A stretch of 64,000 nt of DNA, from assembly GCF_029395535.1 (NCBI RefSeq), contig NZ_CP113920.1, positions 2,108,001 to 2,172,000 of the forward strand, written 5' to 3'. Under the pieces are notes generated by a model, which worked only from the letters and a program-made list of their open reading frames with translations, had not been told where the DNA came from and searched no databases. Both the position numbers and the translations under genes were made by a program. This document shows, piece after piece, positions 59,281 through 64,000 of the stretch; position 1 is the first letter of the stretch; each line of letters opens with the position of its first letter. The DNA is from Bifidobacterium sp. ESL0732 (lineage in GTDB: Bacteria > Actinomycetota > Actinomycetes > Actinomycetales > Bifidobacteriaceae).

Positions 59281-59342
59281 ACTTCAAGATTATTGGCGAG
59301 GCGCGACGCAAAGTTAGTTCAAGCGTCACATACAATATAACT

Positions 59343-60212
59343 ATGTCGAATGCTTCCAGGATGACCTCGTACCAGCGCCGTGAACAGCTCATCGCCATCG
59401 GGCGCGGGCTTTTCGCCGCCAAAGGTTACGAAGCGGTGAGCGTCGAGGAAATCGCCGCCGCCGCGAAAGTGTCGAAGCCGATCGTTTATGAGCACTTCGG
59501 AGGCAAGGAAGGGCTTTACGCCGTCATCGTCGATCGCGAAATGCAGAAGCTGACGACCACCCTTATCGACGCGCTTTCCGCCGGTGACATTCATCCACGC
59601 CAGATTGTGGAGCGCACGGCCTTGGCGCTGCTCACCTACATCGAAGAGAACTCCGAGGGCTTCAACGTGCTCGTGCGCGACTCCCCCACCACTGATCCGG
59701 CCGGCTCATTCAGCTCGCTTCTGGGAGATGTGAGCCTGCGCGTCGAGGAAATCCTTACAAAAGCATTCAAGCAATATAAGCTGCCCGCGAAAGGCGTTCC
59801 GTATTATGCGCAGATGCTTGTCGGCATGACCGTCTTCACCGGGCAGTACTGGGCTGCGAACCAAAAGAAAATCAGCAAGGAACAGCTTGCCGCACACATC
59901 GTCAACCTGGCCTGGAACGGTCTTTCGCGCCTTCAGGCCAAACCGAAGCTGAAGTTCGAGAATGACTTGAACGCAGGAGACGACGACAAAGGCAACAATA
60001 AAGCCGAGACCAAAGATTCTGATGTCAAAAATGCCGACACCAAGGATTCAGGCGACGACAACAGCAACATCGACGATGCAGAAGGCAACAATGATGACGA
60101 TATGGATAATCAAGATGCCGATACCGCAAAGCCCGCCAGAAATAACGGCAATTCCGGTAATGCCAGTGATGCCGAATCAAAAGAACCGCGAAGGCGCAAA
60201 AGTCATAAATAA
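59343..60212 (+). CDS. TetR-family regulator with long acidic tail
   Basis: Protein of 289 residues. The N-terminal helix-turn-helix is RREQLIAIGRGLFAAKGYEAVSVEEIA with VSKPIVYEHFGGKEGLYA, a clear TetR DNA-binding domain. A helical ligand domain follows to about 205. The last 80 residues are almost all Asp, Asn, Lys and Ser and must be disordered; TetR proteins usually end near 200. The final RRRKSHK is basic. It is divergent from ftsY across about 60 bp, so it may bind there; the ligand and targets are unknown. Confidence 0.9.
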   Translation: MSNASRMTSYQRREQLIAIGRGLFAAKGYEAVSVEEIAAAAKVSKPIVYEHFGGKEGLYAVIVDREMQKLTTTLIDALSAGDIHPRQIVERTALALLTYIEENSEGFNVLVRDSPTTDPAGSFSSLLGDVSLRVEEILTKAFKQYKLPAKGVPYYAQMLVGMTVFTGQYWAANQKKISKEQLAAHIVNLAWNGLSRLQAKPKLKFENDLNAGDDDKGNNKAETKDSDVKNADTKDSGDDNSNIDDAEGNNDDDMDNQDADTAKPARNNGNSGNASDAESKEPRRRKSHK

Positions 60213-60371
60213 ATTAGACATACGATAAACAACCAGTTTAATAACCACTTTGGCACAACTTGCGAAGAAAGTGCCGCATTTCATGCGCTCAGGCTCCTCA
60301 TTTTCATACTTGCATGGTAGATTAGCTTTTGTTCGTCGCATCAACGCAGCGAATTTCGATAATGAGGAAAC

Positions 60372-61409
60372 ATGTCGCAAACTAGCCCGAAAACGCTCAC
60401 TTTCGTAGTGCCTGCGTTCAATATGGACACTTACCTCGAACGCTGCGTCTCGTCGTTGACCGCAAATCCTGACAGCGATGACATCGAAGTCCTTATTGTC
60501 GACGACGGCTCTTCAGACGGCACCCCAGAACTTGCGGATCGCCTTGCGGCGGCGAACCCGAACATCATTCACGTCATTCACCAGACCAACAAAGGTCACG
60601 GCGGCGCGGTCAACACCGGCATTGCCAACGCAGAAGGAATGTACCTGAAAGTCGTCGACGCCGACGATTGGGTGGGCGCGAAGTCGCTCAAAGAACTCAT
60701 GAATGTAATGCGTCGGCAAGGCAACGCCAGCGAGCCGATCGATCTATTCGTTACCGATTATGTCTACGACAAGGTGGGCAAGAAACGCAAGCACGTCGTG
60801 AAATTCGACAGCGTAATGGACGCAGACAAGCGTTTGGATTGGGACGATCTCAAGCACTTCGGCATCGCACAATACATGATCATGCACGCGCTGATTTTCC
60901 GCACGGAAGTCTTGCGAGCGGCCCAGACACAGCTGCCCGAGCACACCTTCTACGTCGATTTCATTTACGCCTATCAGCCGTTCCCGTGGGTCAAATCGCT
61001 AATGTATATCAGCACGCCGTTCTACCACTACTTCATCGGCCGCGACGGGCAAAGCGTGCAGACCGACGTGATGATCCGGCGGGTGGACCAGCTGGTGCGC
61101 GTCAACCGTGCGATGGTTGCCGCCACACCCGAGCGCAAGAACGTTTCCGACGGTCTCTACCGCTATATGATTCATTTCCTTTCCATCGAATCCGTGGTCG
61201 CCAGCGTCTTCCTTATCCTCTCGCGCCAACCCGCAAACTACCAGATCAAGCAGGAGCTTTGGGAACACCAACGGGCCGTGTCACCTCGCATCGCACGTGA
61301 TGTGCGCCGTCAGCTGCCGTCCCGCGCCATTAATCTGCCCGGTTCAGTCGGGCGCTGGATTATTCGCGTGGGCTATAACGTAGCGGAAAATATTATCGGC
61401 TTCAACTAA
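60372..61409 (+). CDS. Family 2 glycosyltransferase
   Basis: GT-A enzyme of 345 residues. TFVVPAFNMDTYLERCVSSL, LIVDDGSSDGTPE, QTNKGHGGAVNTGI and VDADDWVGAKSL are the conserved sites. The rest has no transmembrane helix of the GtrB kind. It starts at ATG 60372 after GAGGAA and is followed by a terminator. It stands outside the main polysaccharide locus and may work on another wall polymer or glycolipid; the substrate is unknown. Confidence 0.88.
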   Translation: MSQTSPKTLTFVVPAFNMDTYLERCVSSLTANPDSDDIEVLIVDDGSSDGTPELADRLAAANPNIIHVIHQTNKGHGGAVNTGIANAEGMYLKVVDADDWVGAKSLKELMNVMRRQGNASEPIDLFVTDYVYDKVGKKRKHVVKFDSVMDADKRLDWDDLKHFGIAQYMIMHALIFRTEVLRAAQTQLPEHTFYVDFIYAYQPFPWVKSLMYISTPFYHYFIGRDGQSVQTDVMIRRVDQLVRVNRAMVAATPERKNVSDGLYRYMIHFLSIESVVASVFLILSRQPANYQIKQELWEHQRAVSPRIARDVRRQLPSRAINLPGSVGRWIIRVGYNVAENIIGFN

Positions 61410-61457
61410 AAGCAAGTCCAATTTAATCAAGTAAAATCCGAATAAATTGAATATATA

Positions 61458-61501
61458 AAGAGCCCGATCCGGCGGCAAACCGCGGAATCAGGCTCTTTTT
61501 T
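61458..61501. terminator. Bidirectional terminator
   Basis: AAAGAGCC pairs with GGCTCTTT around an inner GAT/ATC and CGG/CCG part, with TTTTTT on the plus side, between convergent genes. Confidence 0.88.
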
Positions 61502-61567
61502 AATCTGCCATGACAACTATGTTCATATACTCATACTCACAGCTGATATTCCCGAGTAAACGCCCGC

Positions 61568-63388
61568 TCACTGCGGACGGTCGGAAAGCGCGAAAGAGTT
61601 GTTCATCAAATCGCTCGAGGTAAAGAGCACTTTGCCAAGCAATTGCTGGCTTCGCGCCTCGAGATAGTCGGACATACGCTGGTTCGCGGCTTCCATGATC
61701 CGACGGGCCTCGTCCGTATCCGACGTTTTAGCCAACTTCGCGTCGGCCTCGGCTACGAAAACGTGGCCGCGACTGGCGATGTCCTCATGGAAAGCCTCGA
61801 TGGCATTGCTGTTGGCGTCGAAATGCGAGTCTGCGATCACGGCGATAAGACGATTAGTCCAGTAAAGCGTCGACGTGGAAACCTCGCCGGTGGTCTCGCG
61901 AAGGTAGGCGGGGGTCTGAGCCACGTTGGTATAGAACGGCGCGACGCAGGTGGTGGGCTGTGAGCCAAACGCCAGCCACATCACGGAGCGGTAGGCCTCA
62001 GGCTCGTACCCGCGAATCTGCATGATGGCGAGGTGGCCGGTGCGGCTGATGCCGATCGGACGGTAGCGATGGCGGGTCTCGGACGTGCCGAGACGGCCAT
62101 ACGGATCGTAGGGCGTGTCTTCATAATGCGAGCTCAGAATATTATCCATATCCTCTACGCTCACCTTGCTTTCCGGCACGCGACACCACGGGATGTCGTC
62201 GGAAATCGGCGTATAGCGGGCGCTGGGCGAATCCCAGTCATCGCTGGGATTCAGGCAGCGCTCCATGTACCAGGCGCGCGGGGTGTTGTAGATATGGTCC
62301 TTGGGCGTGGCGGTGCCGAAAATCTTACGCGGGTTGAGGTGCTTGAAATGCTCGGGCGTGGTGTCCATGCTGCGATCGAGGTGATTGTTCACAATGAACT
62401 CGCGCAGGTCGGCGGAGCACAGATAGTCGCGCTTGCTGCCAAGGCTTTCGTCCAGCGCCTCGTCAAGGTCGAAGTGGTCGAGACCAAGCTGGTTGGGAAT
62501 GGCGGCGTAGCAGTCATCGGGCACACGGCGGGCAATCCAGTGGTGGCCGCCGATGGTCTCGACGTACCAAACTTCATCGGCATCGGAGATGCTCACGCCG
62601 TTGGATTCGTAGGTACCGTAACGTTCCAGCAACGAGCCAAGACGTATTACACCTTCGCGGGCGGTATTGACATAGGGAAGCACCAGAGTAATGAAGTCTT
62701 CTTCGCCGATGCCACCGGGAACTTCGCGGCGAGCGCCGGCGGAAGTCGTAGACGAACCAGCAGCAACATTCCCTGCGGAAGTTTCAGCGACAGTACTGTT
62801 ATCGGCCGACTCGGAAGAGTTGACGTCGGCAGAATCATCAGCGAGATAAGCCTCCAAACCGCAGTTGGCAATGTCGTCAGCAATGCTGGGATCGTAAGGT
62901 TTCGGTTCACCTACTGAGGCCCAAAATTCTGCAACAGAGGACTTGGCATTCGCATCAGTATGAGAATCACGACTTGCGTGAGCAGCACCCTGATTGTCAG
63001 CGTCATCACCACCAACCGCCGAACCACCGCAAGTTGCGACGGGAACCGTATGCAGCACCACCATCGGGTCGGCCCCGAGCAGGCGTTCGTTGGCAGTGAT
63101 AGTTTCGGTCGCGCTCATGGCGACGTTGCGGACGCTGACACCGGCTTCGGCCAAAATCCCGCGGTTTCTCAAGGCATTGGGCGCGATGAGATACGCACAC
63201 GGGTCATCCGGCAGTTCGATTTCGACATGGCTCAGCACGCTGCGATAATGCCGGGGCTGGTCCTCCGGGCGCACCGCGACCAGGCGCTTCGGGTCGTAAC
63301 GGCCGTGGCCGCTGTCATCGTCCCTGGCAATCATCGTTGAACCGTCGTAACTGGCGTTTTTTCCTACAAGTAAAGTTGTGCAAGACAT
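61568..63388 (-). CDS. pepD: C69 family dipeptidase (PepD)
   Basis: Cytosolic Ntn-type dipeptidase of 606 residues. The N-terminal MSCTTLLVGKNASYDGSTM puts the nucleophilic Cys at residue 3, as in lactobacillal PepD. IARDDDSGH and ETIGGHHWIARRVPDD are conserved. The protein is longer than the usual 470 residues because of two hydrophilic insertions (about residues 125-150 and 185-225, rich in Ala, Asp and Ser). Both sit between conserved parts. A surface-loop role is possible. It is monocistronic on the minus strand. Confidence 0.92.
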   Translation of the reverse strand: MSCTTLLVGKNASYDGSTMIARDDDSGHGRYDPKRLVAVRPEDQPRHYRSVLSHVEIELPDDPCAYLIAPNALRNRGILAEAGVSVRNVAMSATETITANERLLGADPMVVLHTVPVATCGGSAVGGDDADNQGAAHASRDSHTDANAKSSVAEFWASVGEPKPYDPSIADDIANCGLEAYLADDSADVNSSESADNSTVAETSAGNVAAGSSTTSAGARREVPGGIGEEDFITLVLPYVNTAREGVIRLGSLLERYGTYESNGVSISDADEVWYVETIGGHHWIARRVPDDCYAAIPNQLGLDHFDLDEALDESLGSKRDYLCSADLREFIVNNHLDRSMDTTPEHFKHLNPRKIFGTATPKDHIYNTPRAWYMERCLNPSDDWDSPSARYTPISDDIPWCRVPESKVSVEDMDNILSSHYEDTPYDPYGRLGTSETRHRYRPIGISRTGHLAIMQIRGYEPEAYRSVMWLAFGSQPTTCVAPFYTNVAQTPAYLRETTGEVSTSTLYWTNRLIAVIADSHFDANSNAIEAFHEDIASRGHVFVAEADAKLAKTSDTDEARRIMEAANQRMSDYLEARSQQLLGKVLFTSSDLMNNSFALSDRPQ

Positions 63389-63752
63389 ACTTTAACCTTA
63401 CTTTTCCCCGCAGAATTTACCACTGACATCTTGCAAGCGAACTACCCCCACGCGCAATCGCGCACCTGTGCGCCTGTACATCTGCAAATTGAATCAGAAA
63501 TCGTGCATTCCTAAGTAATCCATCACCGCACGTAGGTCAATGAGATAATTCCCGCCGTGTGCCGACATCAATTCAGATTAAACCTATTGGCTCGCAAATT
63601 CTGGGACTAAAGGCAAAATCGAAATCAAGGAGTAACCCAAAATCAAGCCAGTAGAGACCAAAGCCAAGTTCAGCCGGTTGTTTCTGATTTCAAAACTCAA
63701 TCAGAGACAACCGGCTGAATGCAACACAATCGGCAATTGACACGCACAACAC
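63389..63752. other. 364-bp intergenic region with hairpin
   Basis: A long inverted repeat at 63669-63719 (arms beginning TTCAGCCGGTTGT with an inner TCTGATT/AATCAGA part) probably terminates the minus-strand regulator gene ending at 63753. The rest shows nothing recognisable. Confidence 0.65.
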
Positions 63753-64000
63753 TCATGCAGCAGCAGCTAAAATGTTTTGCAGTTTGGGCTGCTTTTCTTT
63801 GAGCAAGCCTGTGATGAACGCCCGTTTCCTATCCGTCATGCGGAAGGAAGGTGTCGCCACACTAATCGCAGCCTTCGTCTGCGAATCACAAATAAGCGGA
63901 ACCGCGACACACTGTACACCGACAGTAGATTCTTCCTTTTCATACGCAACACCGGTTTCGCTGATTTCTTTCAGCTGATTGTCCAGCACGTTGAAGTCAT
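63753..64000 (-). CDS. IclR-family regulator, C-terminal part only
   Basis: The last 82 or so codons of a gene that continues past the window end. ETGVAYEKEESTVGVQCVAV and ISVATPSFRMTDRKR match the end of the IclR effector domain (the Glu-Glu and Cys-Ala region of the ligand pocket). The start and DNA-binding half are outside the window. Target genes cannot be assigned. Confidence 0.8.
   Translation of the reverse strand, partial: DFNVLDNQLKEISETGVAYEKEESTVGVQCVAVPLICDSQTKAAISVATPSFRMTDRKRAFITGLLKEKQPKLQNILAAAA

Overview
The window reads as chromosomal DNA of a high-GC Gram-positive of the Bifidobacterium type. This is an inference from content: mevalonate-pathway genes, LPXTG surface proteins with a class C sortase, ftsY followed by amtB-glnK, a fused rmlC-rmlD gene, and GC-rich core genes interrupted by AT-richer islands. 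There is no rRNA, integrase, transposase or CRISPR-Cas gene. The species cannot be fixed from the sequence alone.

Layout. 1-5.4 kb: the 3' part of class II aldolase, an anticodon-less tRNA-like element, tRNA-Gly, a small membrane protein, HtpX and an FprA-type reductase. 5.6-8.7 kb: a large LPXTG protein with duplicated modules. 9.4-13.4 kb: binding protein and permease of an NMT1/THI5-type ABC importer, then a DUF805 protein. 13.7-18.5 kb: two unrecognised proteins, a histidine phosphatase, an MFS transporter and GtrA. 18.7-21.3 kb: mevalonate kinase and diphosphomevalonate decarboxylase. 21.6-26.0 kb: an AT-rich insert with a subtilisin-like protease and AAA+ ATPase (IetAS-like defence pair) and a divergent membrane protein. 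26.1-44.0 kb: a rhamnose-rich cell-wall polysaccharide locus (glycosyltransferases, RgpF, ABC exporter, three acyltransferases, RmlB, RmlCD, RmlA), followed by a GH25 muramidase. 47.7 kb: tRNA-Ser. 48-55 kb: a sortase-assembled pilus cluster. 55.8-59.3 kb: glnK, amtB, ftsY. 59.3-64 kb: a TetR regulator, a glycosyltransferase, a C69 dipeptidase and an IclR fragment cut by the window edge.

How it fits together. RmlA, RmlB and the RmlCD fusion make dTDP-rhamnose. RgpF and the GT2 enzymes would build a rhamnan, the Wzm/Wzt-like pair would export it, and the lipid-phosphate GT, the GT-C protein and GtrA could add side chains outside. The pilus tip protein, backbone pilin and sortase form one minus-strand set, and both pilin genes have a related GTCTAA motif upstream.

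The most unusual feature lies between the genes. Five intergenic loci carry tandem palindromic units repeating at exactly 62 bp (about six helical turns), a sixth has a 51-bp period, and a seventh an 11-12-bp period. One 62-bp family occurs at two loci 54 kb apart, and its inverted arms show matched changes between copies. Together with the tRNA-like element whose anticodon arm is replaced by a GCAA-capped hairpin, these are the best candidates here for undescribed biology.
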